Shown here piece after piece: positions 30,061 through 38,759 of a stretch of 40,566 bases of DNA. A program made the translations under genes and the position numbers. Location of the stretch: contig JAJZHE010000008.1 of the NCBI GenBank assembly GCA_021804655.1, forward strand, positions 1-40,566, in the 5' to 3' direction. The DNA is from Acidobacteriota bacterium (GTDB taxonomy: Bacteria > Acidobacteriota > Terriglobia > Terriglobales > Acidobacteriaceae). How positions within the stretch are numbered: the stretch's first letter is position 1; every line of letters starts with the position of its first letter. The notes under the pieces were generated by a model. That model was given only the letters and a program-made list of their open reading frames with translations. It was not told the DNA's origin and did no database searches.

Positions 30061-31008
30061 TCACTCCTGCGTCAAAGCGCAGATCACATCCTCCACACTT
30101 CCGGGGTCGCGCAAAGGCCCGGCGAGATTCCTGCGCCACATGCGCAGCCAGAGAAAATCGTGGAGACGCACCAGCCTGGACTGCACCGGCTTCACTTTTT
30201 CGATCACGCGGCTGAGCGCTCGTCCCAGTTGCGCTTCGCTGGAAACCTCCAGCAACTCGACGCGTGGAAAAGGCAGGGTGAGAATGCGCGTATGCGCCAC
30301 GCGAAACTCTCTGTCCGGCACCAGCACCGCTTCGACCCGAAGACCCAGCATGCGCTCCATGGCAAAGGCCAGGACAGGGTCTGGACGATCCTCGAAGCCC
30401 ACATACAACAGACGCTCCCCGGAGATGCGCAAGGGCAGTGCGCCAAAGGCATCGACAAAAAGCCGCGGCAAAGCTGGAGCCATCGCCTCCCCGTCGTGAT
30501 AGGGCAGCGCGACCACCGGACAGCTCCATTGCAAGCCCAGCGCACGCGCCACCAACTGCTCACTGACCCCCTCCTGCTGTACCAGCCATCTTCCCAGACG
30601 ACCGTCCCCGGCGCGCTTCTGCGCCTCCAGCGCGCGCCGCAGTTGTCCGGCATCGATCCACTGCTGCTCCAGCATGACCAGGCCCAGCGGAATTCTGTGT
30701 CGATAGACGCGCGTCTCCTGACTGCGACCCTCCATCTCCCGACGCACCGCCTGCTCCACGCGCTTCTGCGTGCAGCCCGCCGAACACGTCCAACCCTGCT
30801 CAAAGACAGGCACCGTCCGCCGACGCAGCAGACGCATCCAGCCGGTCGCGCAGTCCGGGTTGGCGCATCGCGTGAAGATTCCGCCGAGCGACTCGGCTTG
30901 CCGTTCCGGCTGAACCGAATCCAGCGGCGGCGATGCAGACTCCGGCAACCGCTGGCCTGCTTCGGCAGCGCCAGGCCGCCGGCGTTCTTCCGGTTCTAAA
31001 ACAGGCAT
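30061..31008 (-). CDS. Zinc-finger plus MshEN/GspE-N-like protein, possible c-di-GMP sensor
   Basis: A 315-residue cytoplasmic protein without a named homologue that I know. A candidate zinc site uses C48, C53, C75 and C79 (CANPDC and WTCSAGC). Residues 106-165 hold two copies of the helix-turn pattern of the MshEN (GspE N-terminal) domain: IPLGLVMLEQQWIDAGQLRRAL and GRLGRWLVQQEGVSEQLVARAL. In MshE this tandem motif binds c-di-GMP. The remaining 150 residues look like the second half of a GspE N-terminal domain, but no ATPase domain follows. The gene overlaps fliN by 13 bases and precedes cheY, so a role at or near the switch complex is likely. The ligand is inferred. Confidence 0.7.
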   Translation of the reverse strand: MPVLEPEERRRPGAAEAGQRLPESASPPLDSVQPERQAESLGGIFTRCANPDCATGWMRLLRRRTVPVFEQGWTCSAGCTQKRVEQAVRREMEGRSQETRVYRHRIPLGLVMLEQQWIDAGQLRRALEAQKRAGDGRLGRWLVQQEGVSEQLVARALGLQWSCPVVALPYHDGEAMAPALPRLFVDAFGALPLRISGERLLYVGFEDRPDPVLAFAMERMLGLRVEAVLVPDREFRVAHTRILTLPFPRVELLEVSSEAQLGRALSRVIEKVKPVQSRLVRLHDFLWLRMWRRNLAGPLRDPGSVEDVICALTQE

Positions 31009-31799
31009 CGAATGCTCTCCAGTCTGCGCTGCGGCTCAGCCACCTGCGTCACACGCAAGCCAAAGTTGCCATTGACCAGCACCACCTCGCCACGCGCCAC
31101 AATCTTGTCTCCCACCACCAGGTCCACCGGGTCGCTGATGTGCCGGTCAAGCTGCACCACATCGCCCGGACCCAGATCGAGAATCTCCCCCAGCGGCATC
31201 TCGCGCGAACCGAAGCGCAGCGATGCCTCCAGCTCGACATCGAGCAGCAACTGCAAACCTTCCGAGAGAACTGCGGTCTCCGGAGCCTGATCCATGCGCC
31301 CCGACGTCGACGCGGCAACCGGCTCACGGACACTCTCCGTCGATGCCGGGACAGGCTCCGGCGCCGCTTCCTTCTTTGCAGGCTTCAGGTCGCTGGCCAC
31401 TAACACCGTCCAGCTTCGCTCACCGGCACTCAACTGAAAAGCTCGCGTAATCTTGCTCTCCGGCTGCGCTTCGCCAAACGCAGTCACCTGGCATTTCGCT
31501 CCGCTGCGCGCCAGCAGATCGCCGGCGGCGGCCTCCACCGTCTCCCGCAACAACTCCGCCCACGCAGCCTGCTCATCGGCAACATCGCCGAAGAGCGACG
31601 CACCCAGCAACCCGCCATCAAGCAGAATGACGAAGCGCCCCTGCTCCTCACCGTCCACGGTGGCCGCAAAACCGAACGACCCCTCCGGCAACGGCTTCGG
31701 CAGCGCGTCCGTGAGCACCGGCTCGCCCACCAGCGCCTGGCTCAGCAGGCTGGTGGCCACCTGAATCCAACAATCCAGAAATCGAAGCGATTGCGTCAT
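30996..31799 (-). CDS. fliN: FliN/FliY-like flagellar motor switch protein
   Basis: A 267-residue protein, twice the usual FliN length. Residues about 10-140 resemble a CheC/CheX-type fold without a clear ExxN motif; a Pro/Ala/Glu linker (about 142-178) follows. The C-terminal SpoA domain (about 182-258) is the FliN hallmark: LLLDVELEASLRFGSREMPLGEILDLGPGDVVQL and DLVVGDKIVARGEVVLVNGNFGLRVTQV. This is the FliY layout known from Bacillus and Thermotoga, though probably without phosphatase activity. It forms the C-ring with FliM. ATG 31799 overlaps the fliM stop by one base (TGATG). Confidence 0.88.
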   Translation of the reverse strand: MTQSLRFLDCWIQVATSLLSQALVGEPVLTDALPKPLPEGSFGFAATVDGEEQGRFVILLDGGLLGASLFGDVADEQAAWAELLRETVEAAAGDLLARSGAKCQVTAFGEAQPESKITRAFQLSAGERSWTVLVASDLKPAKKEAAPEPVPASTESVREPVAASTSGRMDQAPETAVLSEGLQLLLDVELEASLRFGSREMPLGEILDLGPGDVVQLDRHISDPVDLVVGDKIVARGEVVLVNGNFGLRVTQVAEPQRRLESIRCLF

Positions 31800-32758
31800 C
31801 ACACTGCTCCCTCTTCCATCGCCGTCTCCAGGCGCGCACCGCGGTGCCCACCCATGCGGATCGGTTGCGCTTCAAAGAGAAGCTGACCGCCGACACGCAG
31901 CTCCGAGAGCCGGTTGACCGGCAGATTCAGGCGAATCAACTTGCCGGGAGCCAGATCTTCCAGCTCACGCGCCTCAATACGCACGGAGGGTAGCTGCAAA
32001 GCGGCCCCGAAGCGCAGTCGGCGCGCGGCTTCTTCGATACGCTGACGCGCCTCGGTTGCGTGACGACGGCGACCGCTCCACTCCCCGATCAGCCGCCGCA
32101 GGATAGTGTTGGCGACGACCGCGGGAAAGGCCAGGTTCAGCAGTCCGGAAGACTCCTGCATGCGGATCTCAAAGCTGAGACAAAGCGTCTTCTCCGTCAC
32201 CGGCATGATCCTCGCCGTCTGGGTCTGCATCTGCCGCCGTTCATAGTTGAAGCTCAACCCGACCGACTGCCAGGCAGTCGTCAGTTCGCGACAGACAATC
32301 TCCACGACGCTGGCCACAATCGCCTCTTCGATATCCGTCAGCTCACGCAACTCACCGGGCTGACCCTCGCCACCCAGCAGCAGATCGACCATCGCCGGCG
32401 CCATGCCCAGATCAAGCTGCAAGACGGAAAGCGCTCCCAGCGGCTCCAGCCGCACCGAGGCAACGTAGGAGATCTCCGGAATGCGCAGCAGAAACTCATT
32501 GAACGGAATCTGCTCGGCAGAGACCAGATTCACCTGCAGCCGCGTGCGCAGCCAGGCGGAGAGATTATGCGTCAGGTTGCGCGCAAAGAGATCGTTCAGA
32601 ATGCTGATAGCGCGGAGTTGATCGTTGGAAATCTGTCCTGCTGAAGCAAAGTTATACGGCAGAATACGCGCTTTGACCGAGCCGGGCGCCTCCGGAGCGG
32701 TGGAGCGCGCAGCCTGAAACAATGCGTCGATCTCATTCTGCTTGAGAGTCTTTTCCAT
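31799..32758 (-). CDS. fliM: Flagellar motor switch protein FliM
   Basis: A 319-residue FliM. The N-terminus MEKTLKQNEIDALFQAA carries the LxQxEIDALF segment that binds phosphorylated CheY in the family. The middle CheC-like domain includes LLRIPEISYVASVRLEPLGALSVLQLDLGMAPAMVDLLLGG, and the C-terminal SpoA domain ends NRLSELRVGGQLLFEAQPIRMGG. It sits at the cytoplasmic face and links CheY to rotation. It follows fliA after 129 bases; that gap shows no recognisable promoter. Confidence 0.95.
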   Translation of the reverse strand: MEKTLKQNEIDALFQAARSTAPEAPGSVKARILPYNFASAGQISNDQLRAISILNDLFARNLTHNLSAWLRTRLQVNLVSAEQIPFNEFLLRIPEISYVASVRLEPLGALSVLQLDLGMAPAMVDLLLGGEGQPGELRELTDIEEAIVASVVEIVCRELTTAWQSVGLSFNYERRQMQTQTARIMPVTEKTLCLSFEIRMQESSGLLNLAFPAVVANTILRRLIGEWSGRRRHATEARQRIEEAARRLRFGAALQLPSVRIEARELEDLAPGKLIRLNLPVNRLSELRVGGQLLFEAQPIRMGGHRGARLETAMEEGAV

Positions 32759-32887
32759 CTCTTCACTTTCTCCGCCGCAAGCGCGAAATCAGGTGGAAAA
32801 CCGAGATTTCGACACTACGATCTTCCTGTTTCTGGACATCGATTGGAGGTTTCCCATTCTCACTCGCATGCATATCCCACTCGCCTC

Positions 32888-33961
32888 TCATCGCGTCATC
32901 GAAGTGCCTGCACGGGGAAGATGTCTTGGCACCAGCGTGCCGGGCAAGGGAGCGCGCGGCGGCGCAACCGGACGCCGCTCCACGCGACGCGCCAGGTCCG
33001 TCAGCGCGGCGCGCAGGTGCAGAACAGCCGAGGCATGAATCTGCGAGATACGCGACTCCACCACGCCCAGCGCCAGACCGATCTCGCGCATCGTCAGCTC
33101 CTCGTAGTAGTAGAGCGTCATCACCAGACGCTCCCGCTCCGGAAGCCCGGTGATCGCCTCCGTCAGCCGCTCCTGCATCTCGCCTCGCAGGCAACGAAAG
33201 AGTGGGTCGTCCTCGGTGCGGCCGGGAACGTAGGCCAGCTCCTCTTCGCCGGAGTCTTCGTTGCGCTCCATGTTCAAAGTGCCAATCTCCAGACCCTTCA
33301 ACTCGCCGAGAAGCAGTTGATAGGCATCCAGCTCCACGCCCAGTTCACGCGCCACCTCTGCCTCGGAGGGTGCTCGACCCAGATTTGCCGTTAACGCCCG
33401 AATTGCTTCCTCAACCGCTCGTCCTTTACGCCGCAGCTCGCGCGGACTCCAGTCCAGCGTGCGCAGGCTGTCCAGAATGGCTCCGCGAACGCGAAACTGC
33501 GCGTAGCTGCGAAACTGCACCTGCTTGGCTGGATCGAATTTGGTGAAGGCATCCATCAGCCCGACAACGCCAGCCGAGACCAGATCCTCCATCTCCACGT
33601 GTTGCGGCAGTCGCTCATGAATCCGTCGCGCCAGAAAACGCACCATCGGCAGATGCTCCAGCAACAGCCTCTCCTGCTCGGCGGTGAACTCCGCACTGCC
33701 GAGTCGATATGCGCCGACACCTGCGCTGAGCGCCGTCCGACGCATCGGCTCGTCCGATGCCTCTCCGCGCGCGCCTTCCTCCGCATCCGGCAACCGCTCG
33801 GACTCCCTGGCCGCACCGGTCAGCCCACGCTGCACTCTGCGGGCCGAAAGCCGACGCGCTCTCTCTGTCCCTGCCGCTCCACGCGGATCCGCCATCTCTG
33901 TCGATTCCCCGTCTTGCGTCGATCCCCTGCCCTGTTGACTGGTCTCTTCCATCCTGGACAT
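32888..33961 (-). CDS. fliA: RNA polymerase sigma factor FliA (sigma-28) with N-terminal extension
   Basis: A 357-residue protein; typical FliA is about 240. The sigma part starts near residue 85. Region 2 includes RFLARRIHERLPQHVEMEDLVSAGVVGLMDAFTKFDP and FRSYAQFRVRGAILDSLRTLDWSPRELRRK, the stretch diagnostic of FliA/SigD. Region 3 follows, and region 4 has LPERERLVMTLYYYEELTMREIGLALGVVESRISQIHASAV. The first 85 or so residues are Arg/Glu/Gly-rich and look disordered, and a Pro/Arg tail of about 25 follows region 4. ATG 33961 has GGGAG nearby; ATG 33895 would trim part of the extension. FliA reads late flagellar promoters; FlgM is its inhibitor. Confidence 0.9.
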   Translation of the reverse strand: MSRMEETSQQGRGSTQDGESTEMADPRGAAGTERARRLSARRVQRGLTGAARESERLPDAEEGARGEASDEPMRRTALSAGVGAYRLGSAEFTAEQERLLLEHLPMVRFLARRIHERLPQHVEMEDLVSAGVVGLMDAFTKFDPAKQVQFRSYAQFRVRGAILDSLRTLDWSPRELRRKGRAVEEAIRALTANLGRAPSEAEVARELGVELDAYQLLLGELKGLEIGTLNMERNEDSGEEELAYVPGRTEDDPLFRCLRGEMQERLTEAITGLPERERLVMTLYYYEELTMREIGLALGVVESRISQIHASAVLHLRAALTDLARRVERRPVAPPRAPLPGTLVPRHLPRAGTSMTR

Positions 33962-34043
33962 CGCACTCCCTCGATCCCTGCCTGTTGACCTGCCTGACTT
34001 TCCGGATCCTCGCCGCCTATCCGCCAAACCTATCGACCAACCG

Positions 34044-34066
34044 CAATCCCCAATACCAATCCCCAA
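34044..34066. repeat. Two 10-bp direct repeats upstream of fliA
   Basis: CAATCCCCAA occurs at 34044-34053 and 34057-34066, three bases apart, in the 138-base gap between flhA and fliA. On the transcribed strand it reads TTGGGGATTG twice, about 80 bases before the fliA ATG. The 13-base period is close to one helical turn plus three bases. A regulator site for fliA is possible but not shown. Confidence 0.4.
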
Positions 34067-34099
34067 CAGCCATCGCTCAGCTCACCCGCGATTCGCGCT

Positions 34100-36223
34100 T
34101 CAGCGCAGTGTGCCCACCGCGCGCAGACGTATCTCCGGCGGAATATCGCTGGCCGCCACGACCGCCACGCGCGGCGTCCAAGGCTCAATCCATCGCTTCA
34201 CGTAATAGCGGGCCGGACTCGGACATAGAAGCACGGGGAGTGCCGTTGCCGGGGCGGAACCGATAAGCTGCCTCAAAGAATCACCCAGGCGGCGGATCAC
34301 CGGAACGCCGCTGCGGCCAGAAGAGATCAGACCGGGCGGCATGAGCTGCCGTTGTCCGGCCTCCTGCGCCACGGTGCTCAGCACTTCTTCTTCGAGTGAA
34401 GCGTCCATCAGGATCACGGCAAGCTGTCCTTCGGCGTCGAGCAGCGGCTGAATCATGCGACGTCCCAAGGCGTGCCGCGCCGCTTCGACCAGCGCAACCA
34501 CGCTCTTGTTCTGCGGTGCGCACTCCAGAATGGCTTCCAGAATGGTGCCCAGGTCGCGAATCGAGACCCGCTCCCGCAGCAGTTGCTCCAGCACCTTCTG
34601 CACCTCGCCCAGCGTCAACAGCTTCGGCACCAGCTCTTCCATCAGCTTCGGATGAGAATCATTCAAGCTGTCCAGCAGCCGCTTGGTCTCGGCGCGATTC
34701 AGCAGCTCAAAGGCGTGCTGGCGCATCATCTCACCGAGGTGCGTCGTCACCACTGTGACCGGATCGACTACCGCGTAGCCGGCAGCAATCGCCTGGTCTT
34801 CCAGTCCGGGCGCGATCCACAGCGCCGGCACGCCAAAGGCCGGCTCGCGCGTCTCCCGACCGGGGAGCGTGCCGCGCGTAGTGTCAGTGGTCACGGCCAG
34901 CAGTTGCGTGCCCTCCGTCTGCCAGCGGCCCATCTCCATGCCGCGCAGCGAGAAGAGATATTCGCGCGGACGCAGCCGCAGATTGTCGGAGATATGCACC
35001 GGGGGAATCAGAAACCCAAGCTCCTGGGTCAATTGCCGCCGCAGCGTACGCACACGGCTCAGCAGTTGCCCGCCCTGTTTCTCATCGACCAGCGGAATCA
35101 ACTGAAAGCCGATCTCAAGCGTCAGCTCCTCCATCCGGAGCAGCGCTGTCATCTCCTGCACAGCAACCGGTTGCGCCGCCGCTCCGGGCGCTGTGATGGC
35201 TGCACTCTCACTTTGCTCGGCAGATCCCCTCCGTCCCAGCAGGCGCGCCATGATGGCCAGCCCCAGCGCCACCAACAGAAAAGTCAGCTTCGGCAGCCCC
35301 GGAATCAGGCAAAATGCGACGCAGACGCCGGATGCGATATACAGCGTCGCTGGCCGGTCAAAGAGCTGCGAGCGCAACTCGCCGGAGAGCGTCGAGGCTC
35401 CGTTGGTCCGCGTCAGCGTGATGCCGCCGGCCACGGAAACCAGCAGCGACGGGATCATCGTCACCAGTCCGTCGCCCACGGTCAGCACTGTATAGGTACG
35501 CACGGCCTCGCCCAGGGCAACCCCCTGTTGCAAGGTGCCGATCAGCAGCCCGGCGATAATGTTGATCGAAGTGATGAGGATCGTCGCCATCGAGTCGCGC
35601 TGATTGAAACGCGCCGCGCCATCCATGGCTCCATAGAACTCCGCCTCGCGGGCGATGGCCTGACGCCGGCGACGCGCCTCCTGCTCGTTGATCAGCCCGG
35701 CATTCATATCGGCGTCAATCGCCATCTGCTTGCCGGGCAGCGCATCCAGAGTGAAACGCGCGGTCACCTCCGCGGTGCGCACGGCGCCGTGGGAGACCAC
35801 CAGAAACTGGATCGCAATCAGCGCCAGAAAAAGCACAAAGCCGACGACATAATTGCCGCCGACGACAAACTGCCCGAAAGCCTGAATGACGTTGCCGGCC
35901 GCCGAGGTACCCTCCGAACCGTGCAGCAGAATGCGCCGACTCGATGCGATATTCAGCGCCAGGCGAAAGAGCGTCAGCAGCAGCAGCAGCGTCGGGAAGA
36001 CGCTCAGCTCCACGGCGCGCCGGACCTGCACCGCGGTCAGGAAGACCAGCATCGAGGCCGCCATCGAAATCGCCAGCAACAGATCCAGAGCCGCTGCCGG
36101 AAGCGGCACCAGCATCACGAAGATGACGCTGATGGCGCCGATCGGCAACAGATACTCGCGCAGCCGCCCCAGCCACGCTCCTTTCACTCCCTGCAACGCC
36201 GGTGCTACGGCCACTGTGCTCAT
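34100..36223 (-). CDS. flhA: Flagellar export gate protein FlhA
   Basis: A 707-residue protein of usual length. Residues 1 to about 320 contain eight membrane segments and the FHIPEP-family signature RFTLDALPGKQMAIDADMNAGLI. The cytoplasmic C-terminal half has LEIGFQLIPLVDEKQGGQLLSRV, RTLRRQLTQELGFLIPPVHISDNLRL, and DPVTVVTTHLGEMMRQHAFELLNRAETKRLLD. FlhA forms the nonameric ring that accepts substrate-chaperone pairs. ATG 36223 overlaps the flhB stop by four bases (ATGA). The usual neighbours flhF and flhG are absent between flhA and fliA. Confidence 0.97.
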   Translation of the reverse strand: MSTVAVAPALQGVKGAWLGRLREYLLPIGAISVIFVMLVPLPAAALDLLLAISMAASMLVFLTAVQVRRAVELSVFPTLLLLLTLFRLALNIASSRRILLHGSEGTSAAGNVIQAFGQFVVGGNYVVGFVLFLALIAIQFLVVSHGAVRTAEVTARFTLDALPGKQMAIDADMNAGLINEQEARRRRQAIAREAEFYGAMDGAARFNQRDSMATILITSINIIAGLLIGTLQQGVALGEAVRTYTVLTVGDGLVTMIPSLLVSVAGGITLTRTNGASTLSGELRSQLFDRPATLYIASGVCVAFCLIPGLPKLTFLLVALGLAIMARLLGRRGSAEQSESAAITAPGAAAQPVAVQEMTALLRMEELTLEIGFQLIPLVDEKQGGQLLSRVRTLRRQLTQELGFLIPPVHISDNLRLRPREYLFSLRGMEMGRWQTEGTQLLAVTTDTTRGTLPGRETREPAFGVPALWIAPGLEDQAIAAGYAVVDPVTVVTTHLGEMMRQHAFELLNRAETKRLLDSLNDSHPKLMEELVPKLLTLGEVQKVLEQLLRERVSIRDLGTILEAILECAPQNKSVVALVEAARHALGRRMIQPLLDAEGQLAVILMDASLEEEVLSTVAQEAGQRQLMPPGLISSGRSGVPVIRRLGDSLRQLIGSAPATALPVLLCPSPARYYVKRWIEPWTPRVAVVAASDIPPEIRLRAVGTLR

Positions 36224-37470
36224 TGCTCGCCTCCACGCGCGCTTCCCTGCTCATCGTTCTTTGCTTGTGTGTTCTGCGGATTCTCCGGCGACGAGGCCGG
36301 GCGCTCTGCGCTCCGTTTGCCGCGCCGCCGGGTCAATCCGGAAATCCGTGGCGTTGCGGGAGCACTGTCCGGGCCGCGCGTTGCTGCGCGGGCAGCGGGG
36401 TTGGCGCGACGATGTCTTGCGCTCTCCATCACACGCTGGCGATAGAGATAGGCCAGAATCGAGGCGACCGCCGCGTACAGCTCGACGGGAATCGACTGAC
36501 CCGGCTCGACCACGCGATAGAGCGAGCGCGCCAGTGGTGGATTCTCGATGACCGGAACCCCGGCCCAGCGCGCCTCCTGCTTGATCTCCTCGGCCATCAG
36601 GTTGCGCCCCTTGGCCAGCACCTTGGGCGCTTCCATCGTCTCGAAATCAAAGCCCAGCGCCACGGCATAGTGCGTCGGGTTGGTGATGACGACGGCGGCC
36701 TTGCTCACGTCCTGCTTGACGCGCCGCCGCCGCGCCTGGCGCTGCAGATTGCGAATTCTTCCGCGAATCTGCGGATTGCCTTCGGTGTCGCGAAACTCCT
36801 CGCGCATCTCTTCGCGGCTCATGCGCAGGCGCTGTTCGCGGCTGCGCCACTCCACCACGTAATCAACCATCGCCCAGCCAAACATCACCCACGCGGCCAC
36901 CAGCAGCAGCGTCCACACATCGTCTCCCAGCATGGTCATGCGCTGCGTGGAAAACGGTGCGACGTGCCACTGCCGCTCGATGCGCGCCATCACCAGCACA
37001 GCCAGAATCGCCGTCGGCAGCAGTGACTTGCCCAGACGCGCCACCGAACGCAGCGAGAAAAGATTCTTCCCGTTGGCCAGCGGACTCACACGGTCCAGCT
37101 TCCAGGCCAGCACCTGCGGATGAAACTGCACGCCACCGGTCTGGAGCAGACCCGCGCCCAGCGTGCCCACAACGACCGCCGCGCCCACCATGGCAAACGG
37201 CTCCAGCACGCCGCCCATCTGTGCGCGCAGCAGCGTGATGGTGCCGGCGATGGTGGCGTCTTCCCAGTGCGCTGCCGTGCCCAGCGCCATTGCGCCTTCG
37301 ATCGACCCGGCCCAGCGGCCCAGAAACTCCGTCCACGCCATACGCAGCAGCATCACGCCGGCCAGCGTGCCGGCTGCCGTGGTCAGCTCCCGGCTGTGAA
37401 CCAGGTCGCCTTCGCGCCGCGCTTTGTCGCGTCGTTGCGGGGTTGCTTTCTCTGTGCGATCGCCGGCCAC
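36220..37470 (-). CDS. flhB: Flagellar export switch protein FlhB
   Basis: A 416-residue protein. The N-terminus DRTEKATPQRRDKARREGDLVHSREL is the family start. Four membrane segments follow, and the self-cleavage site NPTH is at 264-267 (AVVITNPTHYAVAL). The cleaved cytoplasmic part ends near 350; a further 65-residue tail is Arg/Pro/Ser-rich. FlhB switches export from rod/hook to filament substrates. The start is GTG 37470, two bases after the fliR stop. Confidence 0.97.
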   Translation of the reverse strand: MAGDRTEKATPQRRDKARREGDLVHSRELTTAAGTLAGVMLLRMAWTEFLGRWAGSIEGAMALGTAAHWEDATIAGTITLLRAQMGGVLEPFAMVGAAVVVGTLGAGLLQTGGVQFHPQVLAWKLDRVSPLANGKNLFSLRSVARLGKSLLPTAILAVLVMARIERQWHVAPFSTQRMTMLGDDVWTLLLVAAWVMFGWAMVDYVVEWRSREQRLRMSREEMREEFRDTEGNPQIRGRIRNLQRQARRRRVKQDVSKAAVVITNPTHYAVALGFDFETMEAPKVLAKGRNLMAEEIKQEARWAGVPVIENPPLARSLYRVVEPGQSIPVELYAAVASILAYLYRQRVMESARHRRANPAARAATRGPDSAPATPRISGLTRRRGKRSAERPASSPENPQNTQAKNDEQGSARGGEQ

Positions 37471-37472
37471 GG

Positions 37473-38282
37473 TTAACCTCGCGCAGCCTGCGTCAGCAGG
37501 CGTTCGGCGGTCAGCAACAGATCGTCAAAGCGCGCCTGAATATACCGCGGCCAAAGCGCAAGCGTGCCCAGAAGAACGGCCAGGCCAAGCAGCGTCTTGA
37601 GCGGAATGGTCAGCGAAATCACCGGCAGTTGCGGTGCCAGCCTGCCCACCAGCGCCACGGAGATATCGACCAGGACCGTCACCGCCAGCAGAGGCGCCGT
37701 CAGTTGCAGCGCGGCAAAAAACGCCCCGGCCAGCAGAGGCGTCAGACCGTGAGCAAGGGTGGCCGGGTGCAGCATCAGGCTGCCCGGAGGAATCATGCGC
37801 AGGCTCCGGATGACCGAGTCCAGCAGCAGTCGATCCAGCCCGGCGGCAAAGAGAATCCACAAGCCAAACATCTGAAAGAGATCCGCCAGCAACGGCGTCT
37901 GAATCTCCGAGCTTGGGTCCAGCAGATTGACCAGCGAAAAGCTGAACTGCACGCCCGCCACCTGCCCAGCCAGCAGAAGAATTTCGCTCAACATACCCAG
38001 TGTCAGCGCGTATACGCCGCCCACCGCCAGCTCGCTCAGCACGCTGGCCACTCCCAGCACCGGCGGCGGCTGCTGCGCCATCGCCACCGGCACCAGCAGC
38101 CAGGTCATCAGCAGCGCCAGCACGATCTTGGTGCGCGCAGCAAAGACGCGCGAGGAAAACAACGGCCCAACCGCCAGCACTACGCTCACGCGGATCAGAA
38201 TCAGCACCAGCGTCGAAGCCACCGCGCTCCAGTTGCGGGCAACCTCATGAATCTGCGCCGTATCCATTCCAACCGCCCCCAT
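37473..38282 (-). CDS. fliR: Flagellar export gate protein FliR
   Basis: A 269-residue membrane protein with about six hydrophobic segments. Matching parts are VASTLVLILIRVSVVLAVGPLFSSRVFAARTKI, LLLAGQVAGVQFSFSLVNLLDP, and LTAPLLAVTVLVDISVALVGRLAPQLPVISLTIPLKTLLGL. FliR is one subunit of the FliP5-FliQ4-FliR1 gate. ATG 38282 follows GGAG by eight bases; ATG 38267 (MDTAQIHEV) is an alternative. The 154 bases between fliQ and fliR contain no gene and no clear signal. Confidence 0.95.
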   Translation of the reverse strand: MGAVGMDTAQIHEVARNWSAVASTLVLILIRVSVVLAVGPLFSSRVFAARTKIVLALLMTWLLVPVAMAQQPPPVLGVASVLSELAVGGVYALTLGMLSEILLLAGQVAGVQFSFSLVNLLDPSSEIQTPLLADLFQMFGLWILFAAGLDRLLLDSVIRSLRMIPPGSLMLHPATLAHGLTPLLAGAFFAALQLTAPLLAVTVLVDISVALVGRLAPQLPVISLTIPLKTLLGLAVLLGTLALWPRYIQARFDDLLLTAERLLTQAARG

Positions 38283-38436
38283 CAAACCGTCTCCAGCAGT
38301 TCATCTTCCGTACGCAGCACACAACACGCAGTTCGAGGACGCAACATTCCATTCGCCCTCCGGTTTGCACCCATCTCGCTTGCACTCCTTCCACACTTGC
38401 CCTCGCGTTCGCGCCGATCGAAACATGCCCACCGCG

Positions 38437-38706
38437 TCAGTGGGTGTAGCGCCCCAGATTGTCATAAAGAACGTGGGTGTATCCGGTGAGACGATGAATG
38501 AACCACGGCATGGCCACCGCCAGCAGGCCCACCACCACGAAGAGCCGCGGCACTGAGGTCAACGACTGATCCTGAAGCGAGGTCAGCGTCTGCAACAGGC
38601 TGAGCACGAAGCTGATGATGACCGTCGCCGCCAGCACCGGCGTGGCCACGATCATCGATTCCTTCAATAGTTGTCGGATGATTTCAGCCGCCATATCGGG
38701 TGTCAT
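38437..38706 (-). CDS. fliQ: Flagellar export gate protein FliQ
   Basis: An 89-residue protein of standard size with two membrane helices: MAAEIIRQLLKESMIVATPVLAATVIISFVLSLLQTLTSLQDQSLTSVPRLFVV and a second helix ending FIHRLTGYT. FliQ is part of the inner-membrane export gate with FliP and FliR. ATG 38706 has GGAGG six bases upstream. The gene starts 53 bases after the fliP stop. Confidence 0.95.
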   Translation of the reverse strand: MTPDMAAEIIRQLLKESMIVATPVLAATVIISFVLSLLQTLTSLQDQSLTSVPRLFVVVGLLAVAMPWFIHRLTGYTHVLYDNLGRYTH

Positions 38707-38759
38707 TCCAATCCTCCACACGCAACTCGGGCACCGTGCCCAAGGCCAAAAACTTCGGT

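Noticed and set aside
34472-36445. A 657-codon plus-strand frame opposite flhA
   Set aside because: Mirror frame with Arg/Gln/His-rich low complexity, no domain, and full overlap with a conserved export gene.
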